A DNA stretch of 64,000 nt, taken from positions 7,957,001 through 8,021,000 of the forward strand of contig NZ_CP022221.1 in the NCBI RefSeq assembly GCF_004114935.1. Direction: 5' to 3'. Shown here one piece after another: positions 46,874 to 54,943 of the stretch. Each line of letters starts with the position of its first letter. The stretch's first letter is position 1. Source of the stretch: Bradyrhizobium zhanjiangense. GTDB taxonomy: Bacteria > Pseudomonadota > Alphaproteobacteria > Rhizobiales > Xanthobacteraceae. The position numbers and the translations under genes are program-made. A model generated the notes under the pieces. The model was not told where the DNA came from. It made no database searches and saw only the letters and a list, made by a program, of their open reading frames with translations.

Positions 46874-47743
46874 CTACGACCGCTCACTCCACTGCCGCGA
46901 CGTCGTGATCAGTTGCTCCTGCCGCTCCTCAACACGCGTCCAGTCGTTGCCGGAGCAGAAGAAGCGGCCGAGCGCACAGGCTTCGATGTGCAGCTTGCCG
47001 GAGCTCTTCAGCGTCATCGTCGCGTAATAGGTGTTGCCGCTGGAGCGGCTATAGATGCTGCCGCTCCAGACGTCGTGCGATTTCGGCTTCATGTTGACGA
47101 GAACGCTCTCGCCTCGGTTTGAGGCCTCGGTCAGCGCGTAACCGCACAATGCCAGTCCGCAGCGCTCGATGCGGACGGTGCCGTTGGCGCCGGCGCTCTC
47201 CCATTCGCCGAGCGGCGTATAGCCCTCGTCGTCGCTGCGCTTTGCGAGTGTTGCGGTCTGCTTGATCTCGGGCCTCGGAACGATGACCGGCGGCTCGATG
47301 CGCGGCGGATCGAGCGCAACGATCTTCGGCAGATCTTCGCGCTGGAGATCGACCCGCGGCGTATGAGTGCTCGACGCCTCGAGTTTCGGCGCCGGCGGCA
47401 ACACAACGGGCTGCGACGTCGTCGCGGCAAGGACGGGAGGCGCTGGTGGCGGCACGACCGCAGTCGCTTGTGGCGGCCGGACCGGCGCCGCCGGACAAAC
47501 CGGTTGCGGTGCCTGGACCATCGGCGCGGACGCCGGCCGCGAGGCCGGTGTTGTGCTGAGGTCTTCTGTCGGCCGGAGGCTGCGACTGGACACCGAAACA
47601 CAGGAAGCAGATCGGCAATTGCGCGGTGCCTCGACATGAAACCGGTGGCCGCCGATGGAGAACGAATAGGAACCGGCCTGGGCGGCGGGCGCAATCGCCA
47701 TCAAGGCGATCAATGTGCCAAGCGAAGTCGCAAGCCGCTGCAT
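46874..47743 (-). CDS. Secreted DUF2147 protein with extra N-terminal module (paralogue 1)
   Basis: The 289-aa protein has a Sec signal peptide (about 1-23, ending AAQAG). It then has a short module SYSFSIGGHRFHVEAPRNC with a second Cys (SASCV), a Pro-rich linker of about 120 residues, and a C-terminal DUF2147 domain (about 180-280) with the paired Cys motifs RCGLALCGY and ALGRFFCSGNDWTR plus VLVNMKP. DUF2147 is a periplasmic beta-rich domain of uncertain function. The neighbouring divergent gene at 47938 encodes a paralogue with the same three-part layout. Confidence 0.82.
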   Translation of the reverse strand: MQRLATSLGTLIALMAIAPAAQAGSYSFSIGGHRFHVEAPRNCRSASCVSVSSRSLRPTEDLSTTPASRPASAPMVQAPQPVCPAAPVRPPQATAVVPPPAPPVLAATTSQPVVLPPAPKLEASSTHTPRVDLQREDLPKIVALDPPRIEPPVIVPRPEIKQTATLAKRSDDEGYTPLGEWESAGANGTVRIERCGLALCGYALTEASNRGESVLVNMKPKSHDVWSGSIYSRSSGNTYYATMTLKSSGKLHIEACALGRFFCSGNDWTRVEERQEQLITTSRQWSERS

Positions 47744-47937
47744 CGACGCCTCCCTCTGTGTCGCGGCGAGGTTACCCGGATGAAGGATGGCCGAATGTGC
47801 GCCGGCTCACGCAGGCGGCCGCAAGCCGGCGTGACGTTTGTCACGGAAGAAGGGACGGCCCCGGCGTAGGGTCGAACCACGCTCAGTCACCAGCGACATC
47901 AGTCCATACCGGGACCAGGCCATTTTCGGAGGTTGTC

Positions 47938-48729
47938 ATGAACAAGCTGGCCATCGCCGCCACCGCGCTCTTCCTTGCTTCGACCGCCGCCGCGCATGCC
48001 GGCAATTCGATCTCGTTCCAGTTCGAAGGCCAGCACATCCGCATCGAGACGCCGCGCAACTGCGCCTCGCTCAATTGCGTGACCATCGTCGCGCCGGGCC
48101 TGTCGGACAAGCCGATCAAGCTGAACAACATCAACCTCAAGGGCCTTGGCGGCTCCACCGACGATGAGGTCGACACCACGCCGGCTCCGGCGACCACGAC
48201 TGCGCAGCCCACGCCGGCTCCGGTGCAGCAGCAGCCCGTGCCGCTGGCGCCGGCCCAGGCGGCTGCGCCCGCCGTTGCCGCCCCCACAGCCCCCGCCGCG
48301 AGCGTTGCCGCCGCTCCGTCCGTCGGCGTCGACAATACGCAGCCTGCGCCTGTTGCGGCGCCGGCTCCCGTTGCCGCGCCCGCTCCCGTCGCTGCTGCTC
48401 CCGCGCCGGCCCCGGCTCCGGCTGCCGCAGCGCCTGTGGCGGCACCGAACTCGCCGATCGGCGTGTGGGCGACCGAAGGGAACAAAGGCAATGTTCGTGT
48501 CGAGCAGTGCGGTCCCAATCTCTGTGGTTACGCCGAAAAGACCAACGCGCGCATCCTGATCAACATGAAGCCCGAAGGCTCGAAGTGGAGCGGCCGCATC
48601 CACGATCCCGATTCCGGCCGCAATTACGACTCGACCATCGCGATGAAGGGCCCGAATGCAATGCGCGTGCAGGGCTGCGCCTTCGGCGGCATGTTCTGCG
48701 GCGGGCAGACCTGGAAGCGCGTGAGCTGA
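47938..48729 (+). CDS. Secreted DUF2147 protein with extra N-terminal module (paralogue 2)
   Basis: The start at 47938 (MNKLAIAATALFLASTAAAH) has GGAGG 5 nt upstream and gives 263 aa; a long upstream extension is rejected. After the signal peptide comes ISFQFEGQHIRIETPRNC with a second Cys (SLNCV), matching paralogue 1. A linker of Ala/Pro repeats (APAPVAA) spans about 80-175. DUF2147 follows with QCGPNLCGY, ILINMKPEG and AFGGMFCGGQTWKR. The Cys pairs suggest disulfides, so it should be periplasmic. Divergent from paralogue 1 across 194 bp. Function unknown. Confidence 0.82.
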   Translation: MNKLAIAATALFLASTAAAHAGNSISFQFEGQHIRIETPRNCASLNCVTIVAPGLSDKPIKLNNINLKGLGGSTDDEVDTTPAPATTTAQPTPAPVQQQPVPLAPAQAAAPAVAAPTAPAASVAAAPSVGVDNTQPAPVAAPAPVAAPAPVAAAPAPAPAPAAAAPVAAPNSPIGVWATEGNKGNVRVEQCGPNLCGYAEKTNARILINMKPEGSKWSGRIHDPDSGRNYDSTIAMKGPNAMRVQGCAFGGMFCGGQTWKRVS

Positions 48730-48767
48730 CACTGAAGGCGTCACATCGACAGGCAAGCACAAGTCAT

Positions 48768-48853
48768 CGTCATGCCCGGGCTTGTCCCGGGCATCCACGT
48801 TCTTCGAACCGCGCGCCAACACGTGGATGGCCGGGACAAGCCCGGGCATGACG
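48768..48853. repeat. Dispersed palindromic repeat, family C variant (copy 4)
   Basis: CGTCATGCCCGGGCTTGTCC at the left is the inverse of the right end GGGACAAGCCCGGGCATGACG. ATCCACGT and ACGTGGAT form inner arms. It follows the stop of DUF2147 paralogue 2 and probably ends its transcript. Confidence 0.85.
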
Positions 48854-49017
48854 ATGAGGAGATGCCGGAGCCCATAACACTGGCATGACTGGCGAATGGT
48901 CTCGTGGACGCGCCGTTTGCACATTCGCCCCCTCCCCTGCCACATGTTCATCCGCCATTCAGCTGTCCCCGGCTGAAATCCGCAGCTCTCGCCTCGCGTT
49001 CTCACCGGGATCTCCTC

Positions 49018-50418
49018 GTGACTTCATTGGCAGCCTGGCGCCGCTTCGTGTTTGCGCTCGCCCTGCTGGCCTTGCCGCTGGCCGGCGCGGGCGCGGCATT
49101 CGCATCCGATGCGATGGAGTTTGCGCAGGCGCAGCCGCAAGCACAGCCGATCCCCACACCCTCCCCGACACCGTCGGCCTCGCCTAGCCCCGCGACAGAC
49201 GCGCAGCCCGCCGCCGTCGAGCCGATCGGCAACGTCGCGACGGTGACGGGCATCGCGACCGTGATCCGCGACAAGAACTCGTATCCGCTGCGCGTGCGCG
49301 ACGACATCTATCTCAACGACGTCGTGCAGACTTCGTCGAACTCCTCGCTCGGCATCACCTTCAACGACGCCACCACGTTCAACCTCTCGGCCAGCGCCAG
49401 GATCACGATCGACAATTACGTCTATGAGGACGGCGGCAAGCAGAACGCCGCGATCTTCGACGTCGGCAAGGGCACGGTCGCTTTCGTTGCCGCAGCGGTG
49501 GCGAAGACCGGCGACATGAAGATCACGACGCCGACCGCGACGCTCGGCATCCGCGGCACCACTGGCGTCGTCGACGTGCCGGAAGGCGCGGCGGCGAACA
49601 GGGCGAGCAACGTCAACATCAAGCTCTATCCCGACGCCGACGGCCGGGTCGGGCACATCGACGTCGACGACCGCAGCAGCGGCGCGCGGCTCGGCGCGCT
49701 GACGCAAGCAGCAAGCGGTTTTGCGATCCGGCCGGGTGCAGGCGGCGCCGGCGGCGTCATGCGCTTTGCCGCGGTGCCGATCACGATTCCACCGCAGCAG
49801 ATCGCGCGCGACCGCGGCTTCGTCAGCCAGGTGCATCTGGCGCAGACCACGGGCCGGCAGATCGTCACCGAGCAGCGCGACTTCCGCCGCGCCAATCCCG
49901 GCGCGCTCAGCCGCATTCCGCGACCGCTCCAGCCGCAACAGCAGCAATTGCGGCCGAATACAGCGCCGGTCCAGCAGCCGCAGCGGCCGAACGGCCAGCC
50001 CCGCCAGAACAATCGTCCGGATCAGCAGCAGCCGGGCACACCGGGCCGGCAAGGCGCGCAGCCGCCGCGGCGGCAGGGCCAGGGCGGCGCGGTACAGCCG
50101 GGCGGCCAGCGCGCGGGTCAGGGGCAACAGCAGCGACAAGGCGAGCAGCAACAGAGACCGCTACATCAAGACCAGCAAGGCGCGGGTCGGCGGCAAGAAG
50201 CGCCACGCACCGAGCAAGGCATGCAGCCCGGTGGCGTACAGCAGCCGCAGCAGCAAGCACCGCGCACGGGATTGCGGCCTGGCCAGCCAGCACAGCCACC
50301 TGCGGCCCAACAGCCGGGCGGCATCCAGCGTCAAGGCGGCTTCCAGCAGCGCCTCCCTGGTGCGCAACGCCCCGCAGTCCCGCGCAAACCGGAGCCGAAG
50401 CAGAAGGAGCGACGGTGA
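49018..50418 (+). CDS. FecR-domain secreted protein with long Gln/Pro/Arg tail
   Basis: GTG at 49018 is taken as start: GGGA lies 8 nt upstream and it opens a signal peptide (WRRFVFALALLALPLAGAG). The frame is open to 48904. The 466-aa protein has a FecR domain (about 58-200: VTGIATVIRDKNSYPL, DVVQTSSNSSLGITFND, then TPTATLGIRGTTGVV). A region to about 300 is followed by a tail of about 165 residues made almost only of Gln, Pro, Arg, Gly and Ala. There is no FecA or ECF sigma gene nearby, so this is the stand-alone FecR type whose domain is periplasmic or extracellular, not an anti-sigma factor. Role unknown. Confidence 0.8.
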   Translation: MTSLAAWRRFVFALALLALPLAGAGAAFASDAMEFAQAQPQAQPIPTPSPTPSASPSPATDAQPAAVEPIGNVATVTGIATVIRDKNSYPLRVRDDIYLNDVVQTSSNSSLGITFNDATTFNLSASARITIDNYVYEDGGKQNAAIFDVGKGTVAFVAAAVAKTGDMKITTPTATLGIRGTTGVVDVPEGAAANRASNVNIKLYPDADGRVGHIDVDDRSSGARLGALTQAASGFAIRPGAGGAGGVMRFAAVPITIPPQQIARDRGFVSQVHLAQTTGRQIVTEQRDFRRANPGALSRIPRPLQPQQQQLRPNTAPVQQPQRPNGQPRQNNRPDQQQPGTPGRQGAQPPRRQGQGGAVQPGGQRAGQGQQQRQGEQQQRPLHQDQQGAGRRQEAPRTEQGMQPGGVQQPQQQAPRTGLRPGQPAQPPAAQQPGGIQRQGGFQQRLPGAQRPAVPRKPEPKQKERR

Positions 50419-50514
50419 CTCTTCCTTCTCCCCTTCGTGTGCGCGAAGCTGCATCGTCAGCGCGGCGGCGGTTCTGAGGAAATCGTGCGAAAGAAGCCCG
50501 CTCCGCCGCCTCCC

Positions 50515-50603
50515 CGTCATTGCGAGGAGCCCTTGCGACGAAGCAATCCAGAATCTTTCCGCGGAGAGATTCTGGATTGCTTCGCTGCGCTCGCAATGAC
50601 GAC
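50515..50603. repeat. Dispersed palindromic repeat, family B (copy 4)
   Basis: CGTCATTGCGAGGAGCCCTT begins it and TTCGCTGCGCTCGCAATGACG ends it. AAGCAATCCAGAATC and GATTCTGGATTGCTT are perfect inner arms. It lies between the FecR gene and the convergent NUDIX gene. Confidence 0.85.
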
Positions 50604-50672
50604 TTGGAACGAGCTGGCGTTACCGCAACCACCCTAACTTGCAGATACCGTTTTGCCCAGCACGCGGCGCGC

Positions 50673-51233
50673 TCATGCGTCGCCGCGGAGCCACGCCTTC
50701 ACTTTCTGCAACAAACCATGCCGCAATTCATCGACCGACGCGGCCTCGACAGGTGTCAGCTTCTGCAGGGCCGCATCGATACCGTCGGGCACAGGCGGCG
50801 TCGGCTCGGGAGCGGCCGCCAGCCCCGCAGTCGCGAGGGCGATCGGACCAACGTGTGTCAGGAACGCGCGCTCATACTCGCGCGAGAGGCGGGCGATCGC
50901 ATCGTCCAGCGTCAGCCAGTCGACCGCCTTGATGTCATTCATCAGCTTGCGGACCGGGCCGCCGTCAGCCTCCATCCGCCAGAAATGCACGACCTTGGAG
51001 CGCACGCCGGACTGATAAACGAGCGTGCCCAGAAATTCGTGCACGGCGACATCGTGGCCGGTCTCCTCCAGCACCTCGCGATGCGCGGCCTCCTTGGGCG
51101 TCTCGCCGTCGTCGAGCTTGCCCTTGGGCAAGACCCATTCATTGCGCTTGCGCTGGCGCACGACTGCAATCAGCGGTGTCGAACCACGCCGCAGCACGAT
51201 ACCACCCGCCGCCATCACCGGCGCCCGCGCCAT
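50673..51233 (-). CDS. NUDIX hydrolase
   Basis: The 186-aa protein has the full Nudix box (G-x5-E-x7-REVLEETGHD) in the stretch from GKLDDGETPKEA to VLEETG, about residues 38-60. The sequence WVLPKGKLDDGE before it resembles diadenosine or diphosphoinositol polyphosphate hydrolases (DIPP/MutT-like), which cleave a nucleoside diphosphate linked to another moiety. The exact substrate is not known. The C-terminus (about 140-186) is an Ala/Pro linker and a helix without known domain. MARAPVMAAGG at 51233 or the internal Met at 51215 may be the start. psd lies 63 bp upstream on the same strand. Confidence 0.88.
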   Translation of the reverse strand: MARAPVMAAGGIVLRRGSTPLIAVVRQRKRNEWVLPKGKLDDGETPKEAAHREVLEETGHDVAVHEFLGTLVYQSGVRSKVVHFWRMEADGGPVRKLMNDIKAVDWLTLDDAIARLSREYERAFLTHVGPIALATAGLAAAPEPTPPVPDGIDAALQKLTPVEAASVDELRHGLLQKVKAWLRGDA

Positions 51234-51296
51234 CGCTCGTATCCAGTATCGTTATCCCCGCGGACGATATAGGCGGCGGGCGCGGCGGATTGAAGG

Positions 51297-52160
51297 CTAC
51301 TTTCTGTTCAGCAGCGCCTGGCCTGCGCGAATGCGCGTGCCCTCGGTGATACCGTCGCAGAACGTGAAATCGCCGGGCGCCAGGATGATGATGGTCGAGC
51401 CATGCTCGAACCAGCCGAGCTCTTCGCCCTTGCTCACCTTGACGTCGCAAGGGAAATTGACCGGACCGCGGGTCTGCGCGTTCAGCACCATGTCGAGGAA
51501 GTGCAGGCGGATGCTCGCGACCAGGATGGCGGCGACCGGCACCAGCGTCACGGCTTCGCCGGTCGACAAATGCGTGCGGATCACCGCGCGCTCGTTCTTG
51601 CAGAACAGACGCTCGACCCGCTTCAGCGCGATCGGGTTGACGTTCCAGACATCGCCATGGATCAGCGTGACGCGTTCGATATGCGCATCGTAAGGCGCGT
51701 GGAAGCGGTGATACATGCTCGAGGTCAGCCGCAGCGTGACGAAGGAGCCGTTGCGGTGCTGGTCGACCAGAGCGGAATCACCGACGAGGTCGAGCAGCGA
51801 ATATGGTGCACCCTTGACCTGAAACAGTTCGGTGTCGGCGATCCGTCCATGGGCGCCGACAATGCCGTCCGAGGGGCTGGCAACGATCGCCGGGTCCGGA
51901 TCGAACGGCCGCAGGCCCGGCTTGAGCTCCCGGGTGAAGCAGTCGTGCAAGCTTTGGAAATGCGTCTTGCGCGCCTCCGACAGATCGAGATCGGAGAACA
52001 GCTTCCACAGCGCGATCGAGACGTCCCGCACCAGCGGGTTCTCGACCTTAGAGAACCAGCCCATGAAGCGGGTCAGCGCTGCCCGGGGGATACGGTTGGT
52101 CAACAGGAAGTTGAGGTCTTCCTGCTGGGTGAAAGAGGCGATGAGGGCTTTGACTGTCAT
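51297..52160 (-). CDS. psd: Phosphatidylserine decarboxylase
   Basis: Psd converts phosphatidylserine to phosphatidylethanolamine at the inner membrane. The 287-aa proenzyme has the self-cleavage site FEHGSTIII with Gly254-Ser255; Ser255 becomes the pyruvoyl group of the alpha chain. Other conserved regions are SPSDGIVGAHG and SSMYHRFHAPYDAHI. It is the longer, membrane-associated type. Only 35 bp separate its start from that of the divergent aminotransferase gene at 52196, so their promoters must overlap. A phosphatidylethanolamine N-methyltransferase gene lies 2.8 kb away and would use its product. Confidence 0.93.
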   Translation of the reverse strand: MTVKALIASFTQQEDLNFLLTNRIPRAALTRFMGWFSKVENPLVRDVSIALWKLFSDLDLSEARKTHFQSLHDCFTRELKPGLRPFDPDPAIVASPSDGIVGAHGRIADTELFQVKGAPYSLLDLVGDSALVDQHRNGSFVTLRLTSSMYHRFHAPYDAHIERVTLIHGDVWNVNPIALKRVERLFCKNERAVIRTHLSTGEAVTLVPVAAILVASIRLHFLDMVLNAQTRGPVNFPCDVKVSKGEELGWFEHGSTIIILAPGDFTFCDGITEGTRIRAGQALLNRK

Positions 52161-52195
52161 GAATCTGTCAGCTCGCAGTATTAGCGCTTGTTGTC

Positions 52196-53860
52196 ATGGA
52201 AACGACACTCCCGATTCTCTCGATGTCCGTGGCCGCCGCAGCTTCTGCTGCCGCCGTCCTCCCGAAGATCAAGGCGCGGGTCGAACTCTCCCGCGCCAAG
52301 CACCGCTCGCTCGCGGGGCATTCCAAGATGTCGCGCCGCGTGGCGCGGCTGCTCCCGTTCTACGAGTTCGAGGGCGACAAGTACTTCGGCTGCGACGGCG
52401 CGCCCGCGAACATCGTGGCCCAGCGCCTGGACGCCTTCTTCCGCCTCGCCAGGCTTTACGCCGAGCGCTACCCCAAGGGCCGCGCGATGACGAAGGAAGC
52501 GGCGGAGACCATCTCCGACTTGAACTTCACCGAGAGCTATCGCGTGCCGTTCCAGTTCTCGCGCCTCGTCCGCGAGCACCTGGGTACCTCGACCTTCATG
52601 GAATCCTCGCGCGGCGTCACTGTCACCGATGTCGACGGCAACACGTCCTACGACCTCACGGGGTCCTACGGCGTCAACATTTTTGGCAATGACTTCTACA
52701 AGGAGTGCATCGAGGGCGCCGAGAAGCGGGCGCATGCGCTCGGACCGGTGCTCGGCCCCTACCATCCCGTCATCCTCGAGAACGTGACCCGGCTCCGCCA
52801 GATCTCCGGCCTCGACGAGGTCTCGTTCCACATGTCCGGCACCGAAGCCGTGATGCAGGCGGTGCGGCTCGCGCGCTATCACACCAGGCGCACGCATCTC
52901 GTTCGCTTCGCCGGCGCCTATCACGGCTGGTGGGGCGACGTGCAGCCCGGCGTCGGCAATCCGATTCCCGCGCACGAGACCTACACCCTCGCCGAGATGT
53001 CGGAGAAGACCTTGCACGTGCTGCGCACCCGCAAGGACATCGCCTGCGTGCTGGTCAATCCGCTCCAGGGCCTGCATCCGAACGCGAATGCGCCCGGCGA
53101 TTCCTCGCTGGTCGATTCCTCCCGCGGCGGCAACTTTAGCCGCGCAGCGTATACGGAGTGGCTGAAGAAGTTGCGCGAGGTCTGCAGCGAGCGCGGCATC
53201 GTGCTGATCTTCGATGAGGTATTCGTCGGCTTCCGCCTCGCCGCCGGCGGCGCCCAGGAATATTTCGGCGTGCGCGCTGACATGGTGACCTATGGCAAGA
53301 GCCTCGCCGGCGGCCTGCCGGTCGGCGTCGTCTGCGGCAAACACGAGTTGATGCGCCGCTTCCGCGACGATCGTCCCGCCGATATCTGCTTTGCCCGTGG
53401 CACCTTCAACTCGCATCCCTACGTGATGACGGCGATGGACGAGTTCTTGAGCCGCCTCGCCAGCCCCAACTTCCGCGCCATCTATGACGGGCTGGAGGAA
53501 ACCTGGAACGGCCGCGTTCAGAAGCTCAACCGGATGATGACCGATGCCGACCTGCCGGTGCGGTTCGCCAACTTCTCGTCGATCTGGACGGTGAAATACA
53601 CCACGCCGTCCCGCTACAACTGGATGCTGCAATACTACCTGCGTGCGGAGGGCCTGGCGCTGAGCTGGGTCGGCACCGGCCGGCTGATCTTCAGCCTGAA
53701 CTACACCGACGCCGATTTCACCGAAGTCGCCGAACGCTTCGTCCGCGCGGCCGAAAAGATGAAGGCCGACGGCTTCTGGTGGCACGACGGCGTGCTCACC
53801 AACAAGAACATCAAACGGCAGATCCTGAAAGAGATGCTGGCCAAGCGCTTCGGGCGCTGA
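52196..53860 (+). CDS. Class III PLP-dependent aminotransferase (GSA aminomutase-like) with N-terminal extension
   Basis: The 554-aa protein has an N-terminal extension of about 110 residues (helical, basic, unknown) before a class III aminotransferase fold. The PLP lysine is Lys368 (TYGKSLAGGLPVG); VLIFDEVFVGFRLAAGG holds the PLP Asp, and SFHMSGTEAVMQAVRLAR the phosphate-binding loop. It is closest in feel to glutamate-1-semialdehyde aminomutase and to aminotransferases of secondary metabolism, but the extension makes ordinary haem synthesis unlikely. It diverges from psd by 35 bp, which links it to membrane lipid metabolism. Substrate unknown. Confidence 0.8.
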   Translation: METTLPILSMSVAAAASAAAVLPKIKARVELSRAKHRSLAGHSKMSRRVARLLPFYEFEGDKYFGCDGAPANIVAQRLDAFFRLARLYAERYPKGRAMTKEAAETISDLNFTESYRVPFQFSRLVREHLGTSTFMESSRGVTVTDVDGNTSYDLTGSYGVNIFGNDFYKECIEGAEKRAHALGPVLGPYHPVILENVTRLRQISGLDEVSFHMSGTEAVMQAVRLARYHTRRTHLVRFAGAYHGWWGDVQPGVGNPIPAHETYTLAEMSEKTLHVLRTRKDIACVLVNPLQGLHPNANAPGDSSLVDSSRGGNFSRAAYTEWLKKLREVCSERGIVLIFDEVFVGFRLAAGGAQEYFGVRADMVTYGKSLAGGLPVGVVCGKHELMRRFRDDRPADICFARGTFNSHPYVMTAMDEFLSRLASPNFRAIYDGLEETWNGRVQKLNRMMTDADLPVRFANFSSIWTVKYTTPSRYNWMLQYYLRAEGLALSWVGTGRLIFSLNYTDADFTEVAERFVRAAEKMKADGFWWHDGVLTNKNIKRQILKEMLAKRFGR

Positions 53861-53910
53861 GGCCAACACGCCAAGCACATTCTCCGTCATTCCAGGGCGA
53901 GCTCTCTCCT

Positions 53911-54122
53911 CCCCCTCTCCCCGCTTGCGGGGAGAGGGTCGGGGTGGGGGGGGCTCTCCGCGAGTGCGGTGAAAGTTGGCGGATAAACCTCTGGCAGCGT
54001 CCCCGCGGAGATTCACCCTCACCCGGATCACATCTGCGATGCGCTCCGGCCTCTCCCCGCGCGCGGGGAGAGGCGTAGAAGCCCCCAAGACATGGATGCC
54101 CGGGACGAGCCCGGGCATGACG
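53911..54122. repeat. Compound palindromic repeat block (families D and C)
   Basis: CCCCTCTCCCCGCTTGCGGG and a later CTCTCCCCGCGCGCGGGGAG are family D hairpins at each end of a segment of about 165 bp; GTGGGGGGGGCTCTCCGCGA lies between. After them ATGCCCGGGACGAGCCCGGG is a family C half. The block fills most of the 302-bp gap between the aminotransferase and the Mpo1-like gene and shows nested insertion of repeats. Confidence 0.75.
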
Positions 54123-54162
54123 CAACCAATCGACATCGCAGTATTGGATATGCGCAGCGCGC

Positions 54163-54822
54163 TCAGGCGTGCTGCTCTTCGAGCGTGGGCTCGCCGATGA
54201 GGCCCAGCGTGTGCTCGGGGTTGAGGTGCAGGCCGGGGTCCATCAGCTCGCCGCGCATCAGCGCCAGCGGGGCTTTGTGATAGAGCATCAGATCGTGGAA
54301 GGGGTCGGTCAGGATCTTGGTCATCCAGACGAGGCCGGTCTCGACGTCGCGGATGAAGAACAGGTGCACGGTGCGGAACAAGAGGCCGCCGCCGCCGACC
54401 ACGAGCCAGATCTTGGCGACCTGCCGCATGAAATCGGTCGCGCTCGCCCAAGGTGTAAACAGGCCGAACAGCGTGGGATCGGCGACCAGCACCAGCGGCG
54501 AGAGCGCCCAGATCGCCATCAGCACCACCTTGCGCTGAAGGTTGTAGCCGACCTTGATCTCTTCCTTGTACTCGTGCGTCGCCTGGTTGATGTGGTCGTA
54601 ATCATGCGGCTCGAAGAAGAAGTGACCAGCCTGGCGCGAGGTCATCGAGACCAGCCAGCCGACCAGCCCGGAGACCACGGGATCGATGAACAGCCAGACA
54701 TAGGCAAAGAGAAAGCTCAGCGCGCTGACGAAGTGCAGGCTCTGATTGATGCGGCTGTGGTGATAGTAGCGATGGTCGTCCCAGCGCTGGATGCGCAGTT
54801 GCTCGAGATAATTCTTGATCAT
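54163..54822 (-). CDS. Mpo1/DUF962-like membrane protein
   Basis: The 219-aa protein has four or five membrane helices. The start at 54822 (MIKNYLEQLRIQRWDDHRY) has GGGGA 7 nt upstream. Conserved-looking His residues lie at the ends of the first helix pair: His21, His22 and His30 (YYHHSRINQSLHF) and His67 with Glu71 (AGHFFFEPHDYDH). This pattern resembles the Mpo1/DUF962 family, iron-dependent dioxygenases acting on 2-hydroxy fatty acids. The resemblance is judged by eye and the C-terminal third is longer than in Mpo1, so the call is tentative. It lies 121 bp downstream of a phospholipid methyltransferase gene, supporting a role in lipids. Confidence 0.45.
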   Translation of the reverse strand: MIKNYLEQLRIQRWDDHRYYHHSRINQSLHFVSALSFLFAYVWLFIDPVVSGLVGWLVSMTSRQAGHFFFEPHDYDHINQATHEYKEEIKVGYNLQRKVVLMAIWALSPLVLVADPTLFGLFTPWASATDFMRQVAKIWLVVGGGGLLFRTVHLFFIRDVETGLVWMTKILTDPFHDLMLYHKAPLALMRGELMDPGLHLNPEHTLGLIGEPTLEEQHA

Positions 54823-54943
54823 GCTCTTCCCCAAAATGCTTTCGGGTACGGGATTTAAAGGGATTCGATGTACGCCGTGTGACATCATCATTTTGTCATG
54901 TGACGATGTGCAGTGGCGCGATGACGCACGCGGTCGCGTAAGC

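Noticed and set aside
52181..54451. Minus-strand frame of 756 codons across the aminotransferase
   Set aside because: Antisense shadow that also reads through the repeat block at 53911-54122 and part of the Mpo1-like gene; no domain.
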